A stretch of 64,000 nucleotides of DNA from SHVZ01 sp041906305 (GTDB lineage: Bacteria > Pseudomonadota > Alphaproteobacteria > SHVZ01), in contig JAYRJL010000006.1 of the NCBI GenBank assembly GCA_041906305.1, forward strand, positions 186,001 to 250,000, read 5' to 3'. The translations under genes were made by a program, and so were the position numbers. The stretch's first letter is position 1. Each line of letters opens with the position of its first letter. Shown in pieces: positions 9,468 through 17,768 of the stretch. The notes beneath the pieces were generated by a model that was not told where the DNA came from, made no database searches, and worked only from the letters and a program-made list of their open reading frames with translations.

Positions 9468-10571
9468 ATGGACGCCCGGTTGATCGTCAATCCGCGCTTC
9501 GAAAACTCAGCCTATGGCGACCGACAGCGTGCCGTCCTGTCCGAGGACGATTTCCAGGCGGCGGAGCGGGCGATCTTGGCCTGGCCCGAGTATGCGGCGA
9601 CCCCGCTGGTAGATCGCCCCGACATCGCCGAACGCTTCGGCGTCGGCTCGCTGCGCATCAAGTACGAAGGCGCCCGTTTCGCCGTCCAGAGCTTCAAGGC
9701 ACTGGGACCGGCCTATGCTGCCCAGCGCCTGGTCGAGAAGGCCAAGCCCCCGGTGATCCTGGCGTCCGCCACCTCCGGCAATCATGGCCGGGCCGTCGCC
9801 TGGGCCGCGCGCCGCATGGGCGTCGCCTGCCGCATCTACATGAACGAGGGCGTAAGCCAGGGGCGCGCGCGGGCGATCGAGGCCTTCGGCGCCACCGTGA
9901 TCCGCGTGCCCGGCACCTACGACGACGCCCTCGCCCGCTGCCACGACGACGCCGAGAACGATGGCACCTACGTGATCTCCGACATCGCCCAGGCCGCATA
10001 TCCCGACGTTCCGGCGCATACGATGCACGGCTACGCGATGCTGGGCCAGGAACTGGCGGATGCGGCGGACGACGCGACGCATGTCTTCGTCGGCGCCGGC
10101 ATCGGCGCTCTGGCCGGCGCGATCACCGGACGCCTCTGGCAGCGCCTCGGCGCCGCCCGCCCCAAGGTGGTGGTGGTCGAGCCGCTGACCGCCGACGCCT
10201 GCTACCAGAGCGCTGCCAACGGCAAGCTCTCCAACACCGACGGCTCCCTCGCCACCGTGATGGACGGCCTTTCGGTCGGCACCGCCTCGCACCTCGCGTG
10301 GGAGATCCTGGACGAGGGCGCCTACGGCTTCCTCGGGATTCCCGATCCGCCAGCGGTGCGCGCCATGCGCCTCGCCCATGACGGCGCCGACTCCCTCGTC
10401 ATCGGCGAGACCGGCATCGCCGGCCTTGCCGGCGCACTGGTCGCGACCGAGGATCGGAAGATCCGCGGCGATCTCGGCATCGACGGGAAGTCGAAGATCG
10501 TCGCGGTGGCCTGCGAGGGGGCGACCGACCTCGAGGTCTTCCATCGACTGCTCAAGGGAGGTACGGCATGA
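9468..10571 (+). CDS. Diaminopropionate ammonia-lyase-like PLP enzyme (fold type II)
   Basis: 367 residues. The PLP lysine is K77 in the segment FAVQSFKALG, the arrangement seen in 2,3-diaminopropionate ammonia-lyases (YgeX/DpaL), and the ATSGNHGRAV loop is at 101-110. Those enzymes convert 2,3-diaminopropionate to pyruvate and two ammonia; related members act on other beta-substituted amino acids. A TTG codon at 9465 directly precedes the ATG at 9468; I prefer the ATG. The stop overlaps the M81 metallopeptidase start (ATGA), so the two are translationally coupled. Substrate is an inference from family resemblance. Confidence 0.8.
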   Translation: MDARLIVNPRFENSAYGDRQRAVLSEDDFQAAERAILAWPEYAATPLVDRPDIAERFGVGSLRIKYEGARFAVQSFKALGPAYAAQRLVEKAKPPVILASATSGNHGRAVAWAARRMGVACRIYMNEGVSQGRARAIEAFGATVIRVPGTYDDALARCHDDAENDGTYVISDIAQAAYPDVPAHTMHGYAMLGQELADAADDATHVFVGAGIGALAGAITGRLWQRLGAARPKVVVVEPLTADACYQSAANGKLSNTDGSLATVMDGLSVGTASHLAWEILDEGAYGFLGIPDPPAVRAMRLAHDGADSLVIGETGIAGLAGALVATEDRKIRGDLGIDGKSKIVAVACEGATDLEVFHRLLKGGTA

Positions 10572-12070
10572 GCCGGCCCAGGATCGCGCTCGGCGCGCTG
10601 CTGTTCGAAGGCAACACGCTTTCGCCGGTCGTCACCGGCCGCGCCGACTTCGCCAGCAAGTACCTCGAGTCCGGCGACGCGATCCCGGCCAAGCTCGCCG
10701 CGACCAACACCGAGGTCGGCGGCGCGCTCGAGGTCTTCCGCTCGGCCGACGTCGAGATCATCCCGCTGATCGCGACCCATGGCGGCGCCGGCGGCCGGGT
10801 CGCAGCCAAGGCCTACACCGCGTTCCGCGACGAGCTGCTGGAGCGCCTCAAGTCGGCCGGCAAGGTCGACGGCATCTATCTCGCCCTTCATGGCGCCTTC
10901 ATTGCCGAGGGTACCGACGACGCCGAGGGCGAGATCCTGGCGGCGGTCCGCGCGATCGTCGGCCACGAAGTGCCGATCGCGGTCTCGTGCGACCTGCATG
11001 GCCACATCACGCCGGAGATGACGCGGCACGCGCAGATCCTGGTGGGATATCGCGAGTATCCGCACGACGACACGCGCGAGACCGGCGCCCGTTGCGCCGG
11101 CCTGCTGCTGCGGACGATGAAGGGCCAGATCAGGCCGGTCAGCCGCTTCCGCCGCGCGCCGATGATCCTTCCGGCCCAGCGCCAGCGCACCAAGGGCGAC
11201 GGCCCGATGCGCGAGATCATCGACCTGGCGCGGGCCCGCGAGGCCGACGGCACGGTGCTCGCCGCGAGCTACTTCTGCGTCCAGCCCTGGCTCGACCTGC
11301 CGGGCGTGGGCGTGACCGCGGTCGCGGTTGCGGACGGCGATGCCGAGGCCGCCGACCGGGTTGCCGGCGAGATGGTCCGGCTCCACTGGGCGAAGCGCCG
11401 CGAGTTCCTGGTGCCGACCGAAAAGCCCGCCGACGCGATCGCCAAGGGGCGCGCGCTTTCAGGCGGTCCGGTGATCCTGGCCGATGCCGCGGACTGCGTC
11501 GGCGGCGGAGCCTCGGGGGATTCCTCGGTCGTGCTGCGCGCCTTGCTCGAGCACGCGCCCGACCTCTCGGCGGCGATCCATATCGTCGATCCGGAGACGG
11601 TGATCCAGGCGAAGCGAGTCGGTGTCGGCAAGCGCTTCAAGGCGAAGCTCGGCAACCACACGGCCAAGCTGGGCGGCCCGCCGCTGGAGGCCGAGGTCCT
11701 GGTCGAGCGGGTCGAGCCGAATGCGAGCTTCCGCTACTCGGGTGGCCTGATGGGCGGGGTCGAGGCCCAGATCGGGGATGCCGCGGTCCTGGCGATCGGC
11801 CCGATCAAGGTGCTCTGCGCCTCGCTCTCCTCCTACGAATACGCCGACGAGCCCTTCCAGGCGCTCGGCATCGACGCCCGCCGGATGAAGTTCATCGTGG
11901 TCAAGAACCCCATGAACTACCAGCAGGCCTATGCCGGGGCGCCGGCCATGTTCGTCCTGGATACGCCCGGTCCCACCACCTGCAACCTGGCCTCGGTCGC
12001 GTGGAAGCGGATGGATCGCCCCTGCTTCCCCATGGAAGACGGCTTCGACCCGGTTTTCGCCGCAGGCTGA
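10568..12070 (+). CDS. M81 family metallopeptidase (MlrC/microcystinase C-like)
   Basis: 500 residues: N-terminal DUF1485/M81 domain followed by the MlrC C-terminal domain. The likely metal ligands are D142 and H144 in SCDLHGH and H166 in REYPHDDT, with the 2- and 22-residue spacing of the D-H-H set described for MlrC, plus an upstream Glu in LFEGNT. MlrC itself cleaves linearised microcystin and the released Adda peptide; most family members stand beside peptide or amino-acid transporters and have unknown substrates. Here it follows the ammonia-lyase-like gene with a 4-bp overlap and sits opposite a peptide ABC transporter, so hydrolysis of an imported peptide or amide is likely. No signal peptide: cytoplasmic. 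Confidence 0.85.
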   Translation: MSRPRIALGALLFEGNTLSPVVTGRADFASKYLESGDAIPAKLAATNTEVGGALEVFRSADVEIIPLIATHGGAGGRVAAKAYTAFRDELLERLKSAGKVDGIYLALHGAFIAEGTDDAEGEILAAVRAIVGHEVPIAVSCDLHGHITPEMTRHAQILVGYREYPHDDTRETGARCAGLLLRTMKGQIRPVSRFRRAPMILPAQRQRTKGDGPMREIIDLARAREADGTVLAASYFCVQPWLDLPGVGVTAVAVADGDAEAADRVAGEMVRLHWAKRREFLVPTEKPADAIAKGRALSGGPVILADAADCVGGGASGDSSVVLRALLEHAPDLSAAIHIVDPETVIQAKRVGVGKRFKAKLGNHTAKLGGPPLEAEVLVERVEPNASFRYSGGLMGGVEAQIGDAAVLAIGPIKVLCASLSSYEYADEPFQALGIDARRMKFIVVKNPMNYQQAYAGAPAMFVLDTPGPTTCNLASVAWKRMDRPCFPMEDGFDPVFAAG

Positions 12071-12089
12071 GGCGTCCCGGCGCCTCGGT

Positions 12090-12125
12090 CCAAGTGCCGC
12101 AGCGCCGCGGGCCAAGTGCCGCAGC
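12090..12125. repeat. Pair of 14-bp direct repeats, 22 bp apart
   Basis: CCAAGTGCCGCAGC occurs at 12090-12103 and again at 12112-12125. The period of 22 bp is about two helical turns, as for tandem protein binding sites. It lies between the M81 gene and the first aldolase gene. Confidence 0.4.
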
Positions 12126-12143
12126 TAGGTCAGCACGGCTTGC

Positions 12144-12161
12144 CTTTTCGCATACGAAAAG
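12144..12161. promoter_or_regulatory. Perfect dyad, probable operator before the aldolase pair
   Basis: CTTTTCG-CATA-CGAAAAG: 7-bp arms around a four-base centre, 48 bp before the first aldolase ATG. The A/T content stands out against the local sequence. The form resembles operators of GntR/IclR-type dimeric repressors, but no such gene is in the window. No T-run follows, so a terminator is less likely. Confidence 0.4.
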
Positions 12162-12208
12162 CCAATCTGCCGCCCGCTCTCGGCGACTTGGTCTAAACTG
12201 AGGTTTAC

Positions 12209-12940
12209 ATGCTACGGAACGATATCTGGCAGGCGCGGGTCGATCTCGCCGCCGCCTTGCGCTGGGCCTACCGGCTCGGCTGGCAGACGGGAGTCTGCAA
12301 TCACTTCAGCGTCATGGTTCCCGGGTCCGACGAGCTGTTCCTGGTCAATCCGGAAGGCCTCTACTGGGCCGAGGTGACGGCGTCGAGCATCGTGATGTGC
12401 GACCTCGACGGCAAGGTCGTCGAAGGCAACCACACGGTCGAGGACACCGCCTTCTACCTGCATGCGCCGATCCATCGGCACAACAAGAAGCACCAGGCGG
12501 TGCTGCACACGCATATGCCGTATGCCACCGCGCTCTGCCTGGTCGACAACGGCCGCATCGAGCCGGTGAACCAGTCGGCGCTCGCCTACATCGACCGCAC
12601 CGCCTACGACGAGGACTATTCGGGCCTCGCCCTCTCCTACGAGGAAGGCACCCGCGTCGCCAAGCTGATGGGCGACAACACCACGATCATGATGCGCAAC
12701 CACGGGCCTCTCGTCGCCGGCGGCACGATCGCCGAAGCCTTCGACCGCCTCTACTTCCTCGAGGACATCTGCCGCGTGCAGCTGTTCGCGATGCAGTCGG
12801 GCAAGCCGATGAAGCGCGTGGGCCAGCCGATGATCGACGAGGTCCGCGGCATCATGGAAAGCGGCATCGGCTACGCCGACAAGCACTTCGCCGGGATCAA
12901 GCGTATGCTCGACCGGCTCGAACCCGACTACAAGAACTGA
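12209..12940 (+). CDS. Class II aldolase/adducin family protein (first copy)
   Basis: 243 residues, one class II aldolase fold. Probable zinc ligands are H100 and H102 in the HTHMPYA motif and H165 in RNHGPL. The catalytic Glu of fuculose-phosphate aldolase, normally four residues before the conserved His in the helix (here H85), is not at the expected place; this matches the adducin-like subgroup, whose members act as aldolases, decarboxylases or epimerases on phosphorylated or acidic substrates. The next gene is a divergent paralogue 14 bp downstream. The 138-bp gap upstream carries a dyad and direct repeats, so this pair may have its own promoter. Substrate unknown. Confidence 0.82.
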   Translation: MLRNDIWQARVDLAAALRWAYRLGWQTGVCNHFSVMVPGSDELFLVNPEGLYWAEVTASSIVMCDLDGKVVEGNHTVEDTAFYLHAPIHRHNKKHQAVLHTHMPYATALCLVDNGRIEPVNQSALAYIDRTAYDEDYSGLALSYEEGTRVAKLMGDNTTIMMRNHGPLVAGGTIAEAFDRLYFLEDICRVQLFAMQSGKPMKRVGQPMIDEVRGIMESGIGYADKHFAGIKRMLDRLEPDYKN

Positions 12941-12954
12941 GGGGACAACGCGTC

Positions 12955-13701
12955 ATGACCGTGATCAAGATGCCGAAGACCGACAGCGCCGAGTGGAAGG
13001 CCCGGGTGGAGCTCGCGGCGACCTTCCGCATCGCCAACCGGCTCGGCTGGAACGAAGGCATCGCCAACCACTTCTCGGTCCAGGTCGGCCCCGACCGCTA
13101 CCTGCTGAACCCGTACGAGCTGCACTTCCGCGAGATCACCGCCTCCAACCTGCTGCTGGTCAACGGCAAGGGCGACATCATCTCGGGCGAGGGCCAGGTC
13201 CGCACGGTCGCATTCTACCTGCATCCGCGCCTGCACACGCTGCTGCCGAGCGCGACCGCGATCATCCACGCGCATCCGCCCTACGCCACGGCGATCGCCT
13301 GCGTGAAGGGCGGCCGCATGGACAACAGCCACGCGATCGCGATGGGCCTCGCCAAGCAGGTCCACTACGAAGACACGATGACCGGGCCGGTCGACGAGGA
13401 CGCGATCCAGAAGCTCGCCAAGGAAGTCGGCTCCAAGTGCGTGATCATGCACGCGATGCACGGCCTCACCACGGTCGGCCCGACCGTCGCCGACGCCTTC
13501 GACCATTTCTACTTCTTCGAACGCTGGGCCATGTACACGGTGCTCGCCCGCCAGATGGGCCAGCCGGTCCATGATCTCGACCCGAAGATCCTCAAGGACA
13601 GCCCCGGCCGCGACAAGGGCCTGTCCCCGCCGGCCGCGCAGGCGCATCTGAACGCCTGGATGCGCGTGCTCGACAAGGACGAGGACGACTACAAGTCCTG
13701 A
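12955..13701 (+). CDS. Class II aldolase/adducin family protein (second copy)
   Basis: 248 residues, paralogous to the preceding gene; both share an opening RLGW...NHFSV segment and end in DDYK or PDYK. Zinc ligands are predicted as H105 and H107 in HAHPPYA and H169 in AMHGLTTVG. It differs from the first copy in having a longer C-terminus (KILKDSPGRDKGLSPPA). The ATG at 12955 follows GGGGA with good spacing; an in-frame start further upstream would overlap the first aldolase. A hetero-oligomer with the first copy or a consecutive reaction are both possible; neither can be shown from sequence. Confidence 0.82.
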   Translation: MTVIKMPKTDSAEWKARVELAATFRIANRLGWNEGIANHFSVQVGPDRYLLNPYELHFREITASNLLLVNGKGDIISGEGQVRTVAFYLHPRLHTLLPSATAIIHAHPPYATAIACVKGGRMDNSHAIAMGLAKQVHYEDTMTGPVDEDAIQKLAKEVGSKCVIMHAMHGLTTVGPTVADAFDHFYFFERWAMYTVLARQMGQPVHDLDPKILKDSPGRDKGLSPPAAQAHLNAWMRVLDKDEDDYKS

Positions 13702-13722
13702 TCCGGTCGTTCGTCCCCAGGG

Positions 13723-14388
13723 ATGAACTTCATCTTCATGCTGACGGTCGGGGATCGCACGATCCCCGACTGTCTCGCCGTCGCCGAGACCCTCCGCCCG
13801 CTCGGCCTCCGCCACATCGGCTTCAAGGACATCGGCGTACCGTTCGAGACCCTCGAGTCCCTGCACGCCTGCCTCAAGTCCCTGGGCGCCACCACCTACC
13901 TCGAAGTCGTCTCGACCTCGCCCGAGACCGCGGTCGCCTCCGCGAAGGCGGCGGCGAAGCTCGGCGTCGACAAGCTGCTCGGCGGTGCCGATGCCGGGCC
14001 GATCCTGCAAGCGGCTCCCGGCGTCGCCTGCTATCCGTTCTGCGGCCGGCCGGAAGGACACCCGACGAAGCTCGGCGGCACGGCCGAAAGCGTCGCCGAA
14101 GATTGCCGTCGTCTCGAAGCCATGGGCGCCGCGGGCGTGGATCTGCTCGCCTACCGCGCGACCGAAGCCGATCCGATCGCGCTCACCCGGGCGGCCCGCA
14201 AGGCGCTCAAAGGCGAGCTCATCGTCGCCGGCTCGATCGATTCCCCCGATCGCATCCGTGCCGTCCGCGATGCCGGCGCCGACGCCTTCACCATCGGCAC
14301 CGCCGCGTTGAAAGGCGCGTTCGCGCCGGGACGCGACGGCCTGCAGGCCCAGCTCGAAGCCATTCTCGACGCGACGTCGCGGGCGTAG
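13723..14388 (+). CDS. Uncharacterised TIM-barrel protein
   Basis: 221 residues. The repeating beta-alpha pattern and the C-terminal GSIDSPDRIRAVRDAGADAFTIGTAAL segment look like the phosphate-binding end of HisA/NanE/ribulose-phosphate-epimerase-type barrels. I do not recognise a specific family. It starts 21 bp after the second aldolase stop with AGGG before the ATG, and is probably the last enzyme of the plus arm of the catabolic locus. An isomerase or epimerase acting on a sugar or acid phosphate would fit with two aldolases, but that is inference. Confidence 0.7.
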   Translation: MNFIFMLTVGDRTIPDCLAVAETLRPLGLRHIGFKDIGVPFETLESLHACLKSLGATTYLEVVSTSPETAVASAKAAAKLGVDKLLGGADAGPILQAAPGVACYPFCGRPEGHPTKLGGTAESVAEDCRRLEAMGAAGVDLLAYRATEADPIALTRAARKALKGELIVAGSIDSPDRIRAVRDAGADAFTIGTAALKGAFAPGRDGLQAQLEAILDATSRA

Positions 14389-14398
14389 ACTTGCCTCG

Positions 14399-14584
14399 AT
14401 GGCCGAGATCGTGAACCTGAAACAGGCGCGGAAAGCCCGCGCCCGCGCCGAGCGCGAGAAGGAAGCCGAGGCCAACCGGCTCAAGTTCGGCCGGCCGAAG
14501 TCCGAGACCGATAAGAAGCGGATGGAAGAGGCGCGCGCCGAACGCGCGCACGAAGGGCACAGGCTGGACGACGACGCGAGCTAG
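14399..14584 (+). CDS. DUF4169 family small basic protein
   Basis: 61 residues, highly charged. It begins MAEIVNLKQARKARAR and contains LKFGRPKSE and ends in GHRLDDD, the pattern of the alphaproteobacterial DUF4169 family, whose function is unknown. A single helix rich in Arg, Lys, Glu and Ala is expected. It starts 10 bp after the TIM-barrel gene. Its TAG stop shares the CTAG tetranucleotide with the TAG stop of the convergent gamma-glutamyltransferase. Confidence 0.85.
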   Translation: MAEIVNLKQARKARARAEREKEAEANRLKFGRPKSETDKKRMEEARAERAHEGHRLDDDAS

Positions 14585-16320
14585 TCGCCGAGCGCGACAC
14601 CTTCGCGCCTGGGATCGGCGCCGCCGATCAGGCCCTTCTTCGTGGCCATGATTCCCTGGATCCCGGACGTGAACTCGGAGATCCGCGTGTCGTGGCCGAG
14701 CGCCCTCAGCGCCGCTGCAATCGCAGGCGCCGAGGGACCTTCCTCGATCTCCGTCGGGCCGTTGCGGCTGCCGATGTTGGGGAACGAGATCGCCGACTGC
14801 ACATCCTGGCCCCAGTCGAGCGTGGCCACGATCGTCTTGGCGACGTAGTTGATGATGACGCTGCCGCCGGGCGAACCCACGACCATCACCAGCCTCCGGT
14901 TCCGGTCGAACACCAGTGTCGGCGCCATAGAGCTGCGCGGACGCTTGCCGGCCTCGACGCGATTGGCGACCAGCCTGCCGTTCTCCTCGGGCGAGAACGA
15001 GAAGTCGGTCAGCTGGTTGTTGAGCAGGAATCCCCGCACCATCAGCCGCGAGCCGAACTGATCCTCGATCGTCGTCGTCATCGAAACCGCGTTGCCGAAG
15101 CGATCGACGATCGAGATCTGCGTCGTCGACGGCAGCTCGAGCGCATCGTCGGTCCCGAGCGATGCGCTCGAGAGCGGCGGCGTTCCGGGCTGCGCCGTCT
15201 TCAGCGAGGCGTCCGGCTTGATCTGGGCGGCGCGCGACTTGAGGTAGGCGCGGTCGGTTAGGCCCTTCACCGGCACCGGCACGAAGTCCGAGTCGGCCAT
15301 GTAGAGGCCGCGATCGGCATAGGCCAGGCGCTCGGCCTCGGCCATCAGGTGCAGTCCGCGGATCGACCACGGCGCCTCGGCCTTGAGGTCGAAGCTCTCC
15401 AGGATGCCGAGGATCTGCAACAGCGTGAGTCCGCCCGAGGATGGCGGCCCCATGCCGCAGACCTCGTAGCGTCGATAGGGGCCGCAGACGGCAGGCCGCT
15501 CCTTCGCGCGATAGTCCGCGAGATCGGCCTCGGTGAGATCGCCGGCATTGGCAGCGGTGCGCACGGTCGCGACGATGTCGCGCGCGATCTCGCCCGCGTA
15601 GAAGGCATCGGGGCCGCGCGAGGCGACCGCCCGCAACGTGTCGGCGAGAGGCTTGTTGACCAGGATCGTCCCGACCGGCTTCGGGCTGCCGTCGGCCTGG
15701 TAGAAGTAGTTCTTCGCCGCCGGCGTCTTCGCCAGGTGCTGCTCCGACTTCAGCAGGCCGTTCAGGCGCGGCGAGATCGGGAATCCCTTCTCGGCGAGCT
15801 CGATCGCCGGCTCGAACAGCGTGGCCCACGGCAGCTTGCCATGCGCCTTGTGCGCGAGCTCGAGCCCCCGCAGCACGCCGGGCACGCCGACCGACCTGCC
15901 GCCGATCACCGCGTCGTAGAAGCGAAGCGGCTTCCCATCGCGTCCGAGAAAGCGGTCGGGCGTCGCCGCCGCCGGCGCGGTTTCGCGCGCGTCGACGGTG
16001 GTGAGCGCCTTTTTCTTCGCATTCCAGATGACCAGGAACGCGCCGCCGCCGATGCCTGAGGACTGCGGCTCGACGAGGTTCAGCACCATCTGGGTCGCGA
16101 TCGCGGCATCCACCGCGCTGCCGCCCGCGCGCAGCATCTTGCGGCCGGCTTCCGCCGCGAGCGGATTGGCCGCCGCGACCATCTGGCGCTTCGCGTGTAC
16201 CGCGACCTTGTCGGTTCTGCCGGTGGCGGCTTCCGGCTGGGAGGGCGCCTGCGCTACGACAGGAGGAGAAAGGGTGAAAGAGAGAAGGCTCAGCGACAGC
16301 GCGTAGGCGAGCTTGGTCAT
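14581..16320 (-). CDS. ggt: Gamma-glutamyltransferase (periplasmic)
   Basis: 579 residues with an N-terminal signal peptide (MTKLAYALSLSLLSFTLSPP, cleavage probably after VVAQA). The proenzyme is expected to cleave itself before the nucleophile T399 in LPSTTQISIVD; the HYS that usually follows is QIS here. The GSPGG motif at about 482-487 forms the oxyanion and substrate site, and PSSGG at about 293-297 is also conserved. GGT hydrolyses glutathione and other gamma-glutamyl compounds in the periplasm. It lies 19 bp downstream of gpt on the same strand and may be read through from it. Confidence 0.93.
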   Translation of the reverse strand: MTKLAYALSLSLLSFTLSPPVVAQAPSQPEAATGRTDKVAVHAKRQMVAAANPLAAEAGRKMLRAGGSAVDAAIATQMVLNLVEPQSSGIGGGAFLVIWNAKKKALTTVDARETAPAAATPDRFLGRDGKPLRFYDAVIGGRSVGVPGVLRGLELAHKAHGKLPWATLFEPAIELAEKGFPISPRLNGLLKSEQHLAKTPAAKNYFYQADGSPKPVGTILVNKPLADTLRAVASRGPDAFYAGEIARDIVATVRTAANAGDLTEADLADYRAKERPAVCGPYRRYEVCGMGPPSSGGLTLLQILGILESFDLKAEAPWSIRGLHLMAEAERLAYADRGLYMADSDFVPVPVKGLTDRAYLKSRAAQIKPDASLKTAQPGTPPLSSASLGTDDALELPSTTQISIVDRFGNAVSMTTTIEDQFGSRLMVRGFLLNNQLTDFSFSPEENGRLVANRVEAGKRPRSSMAPTLVFDRNRRLVMVVGSPGGSVIINYVAKTIVATLDWGQDVQSAISFPNIGSRNGPTEIEEGPSAPAIAAALRALGHDTRISEFTSGIQGIMATKKGLIGGADPRREGVALGD

Positions 16321-16339
16321 CGGCCTCTCCTTCCGTCGA

Positions 16340-16819
16340 TCAGCGCCCCCGGCGACGGGCGATCGGCTCGCTCGCCTGCGCTTCCATATCCCAGGGGAAG
16401 AGGATCCAGGTGTCCTGGCTGACTTCGGTCACGAAGGTGTCGACCAAAGGCCGCCCGGCCGGCTTGGCATAGACGCTGGCGAAGTGCGCCTTCGGCAGCA
16501 TGGCGCGCACCGCCTTGGCGGTGACGCCGGTATCGACCAGGTCGTCGACGATGAGCCAGCCGTCGCCGTCCCCTTCGGCCCGCTTCAGCACCATCAGCTC
16601 GCCCTGGCTGCGGTCGTCATAGCTGGCGATGCAGACGGTATCGATCAGCCTTATCTCGAGCTCGCGCGCGACGATCGTCGCCGGAACCAGGCCGCCACGG
16701 GTGATCGCGACGATCCCGGTCCATGGCCCCTTCTCGAGCAGGCGCCAGGCGAGCGCGCGGGAGTCGCGATGCAGCTCGTCCCACGAGACGGGGAAGGTGC
16801 GGTTGGATCTGTCGCTCAC
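16340..16819 (-). CDS. gpt: Xanthine-guanine phosphoribosyltransferase
   Basis: 159 residues (E. coli Gpt has 152). The PRPP-binding loop reads WLIVDDLVDTG, and AITRGGLVPA forms the other phosphate loop. The C-terminal ILFPWDME matches the conserved purine-binding end of Gpt. The enzyme converts guanine and xanthine plus PRPP to GMP and XMP. It starts only 7 bp after soeC and so is probably the tail of the sulfite dehydrogenase operon, although no metabolic link is obvious. Confidence 0.93.
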   Translation of the reverse strand: MSDRSNRTFPVSWDELHRDSRALAWRLLEKGPWTGIVAITRGGLVPATIVARELEIRLIDTVCIASYDDRSQGELMVLKRAEGDGDGWLIVDDLVDTGVTAKAVRAMLPKAHFASVYAKPAGRPLVDTFVTEVSQDTWILFPWDMEAQASEPIARRRGR

Positions 16820-16826
16820 GAGAACC

Positions 16827-17765
16827 TCACGCTGTCGACGCGCCGTAATAGAGCGTCACGGTGTGCTTCGCCTCGGCGAAGAAGAGCCATCGCTCGACGA
16901 TCATGCCGAGGCCGCCCGAAGCGGCCGCCGCCAGCGAGCACACGATCGCGACCGGCGACGATCCCAGCGTCGCCAGCAGCGACAGCAGGATCGGCAGGCC
17001 GAAGCCGAACAGGAGCACGACGAGGCGGAGCGTGCCGGCATGCTTGCGGGCGACGCGGTAGCCCATCTCCTTCAGGAGATAGTTGGACTCGGTGTGCGGC
17101 GGGTCGAGCATCCTGACCTTGCCGATCGAGCCCAGGCCGGTCGCCGTCTCCGCCGTGCTGGCCGCAGCACCGCCGTCGAGGAAACGCCAGTAGCCCAGCT
17201 TGAGCGCCGCGCCGACGAGACCGACCACGGCGACCAGGAAGGTGATGAAAGGCCCGCGGAGGCCGTAGGCCGCCAGCAGAAGCCCCGTCAACAGCGCGCC
17301 CGAGTAGAATCCCAGCACCAGGTAGATCGGCACGGTCCACGGATTGCGCCAGGCGCGAACCGGCTTCAGCGACGCATAGATCATCGCGGTGCAGACGGTC
17401 GTGACGATCGCGCCCGCGATGGTCAGCGCCGCGGCGAGCTTCGAGATCTCGCCGGCGAAGATCCATGACCAGGCGAAGGCGAGCGCCGGCAGGAAGGTCA
17501 GGATCGCCATCACGCCCTCGCGGCTGAGCCAGGAGCTCCGCCACTGGGTCAGCGCCCGCCAGGCGCGCTCGGGATGACCGAGATGGCCGAGCGAGGAGAG
17601 CAGGCCGGCGCCGACGAGCCCGAGCGCCGTGGCGAAGGCGCAGATGCCGAAGCTCGCCTGAGGCGCCAGGTGGCCGACCAGGGCACCCCAGGCGATCAGA
17701 ACCAGCAGGCCGTAGCCCGCACCCGACGCGGTGGTGAAGAAGATGATCGAGAGAGCGGGATGCAT
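16827..17765 (-). CDS. soeC: Membrane anchor subunit of sulfite dehydrogenase complex (DmsC/NrfD-like)
   Basis: 312 residues, about eight hydrophobic segments and the DmsC-family opening MHPALSIIFFTTASGAGYGLL. The SLGHLGHPERAWRALTQWRSSWLSREG segment is the conserved loop of this family. The subunit anchors the complex and passes electrons to quinone. Gene order with an FeS subunit and a molybdopterin subunit, and the TauE/TIGR02186 neighbours, favour the SoeABC sulfite dehydrogenase over DMSO reductase. It starts 3 bp after soeB. Confidence 0.85.
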   Translation of the reverse strand: MHPALSIIFFTTASGAGYGLLVLIAWGALVGHLAPQASFGICAFATALGLVGAGLLSSLGHLGHPERAWRALTQWRSSWLSREGVMAILTFLPALAFAWSWIFAGEISKLAAALTIAGAIVTTVCTAMIYASLKPVRAWRNPWTVPIYLVLGFYSGALLTGLLLAAYGLRGPFITFLVAVVGLVGAALKLGYWRFLDGGAAASTAETATGLGSIGKVRMLDPPHTESNYLLKEMGYRVARKHAGTLRLVVLLFGFGLPILLSLLATLGSSPVAIVCSLAAAASGGLGMIVERWLFFAEAKHTVTLYYGASTA

Positions 17766-17768
17766 GGG

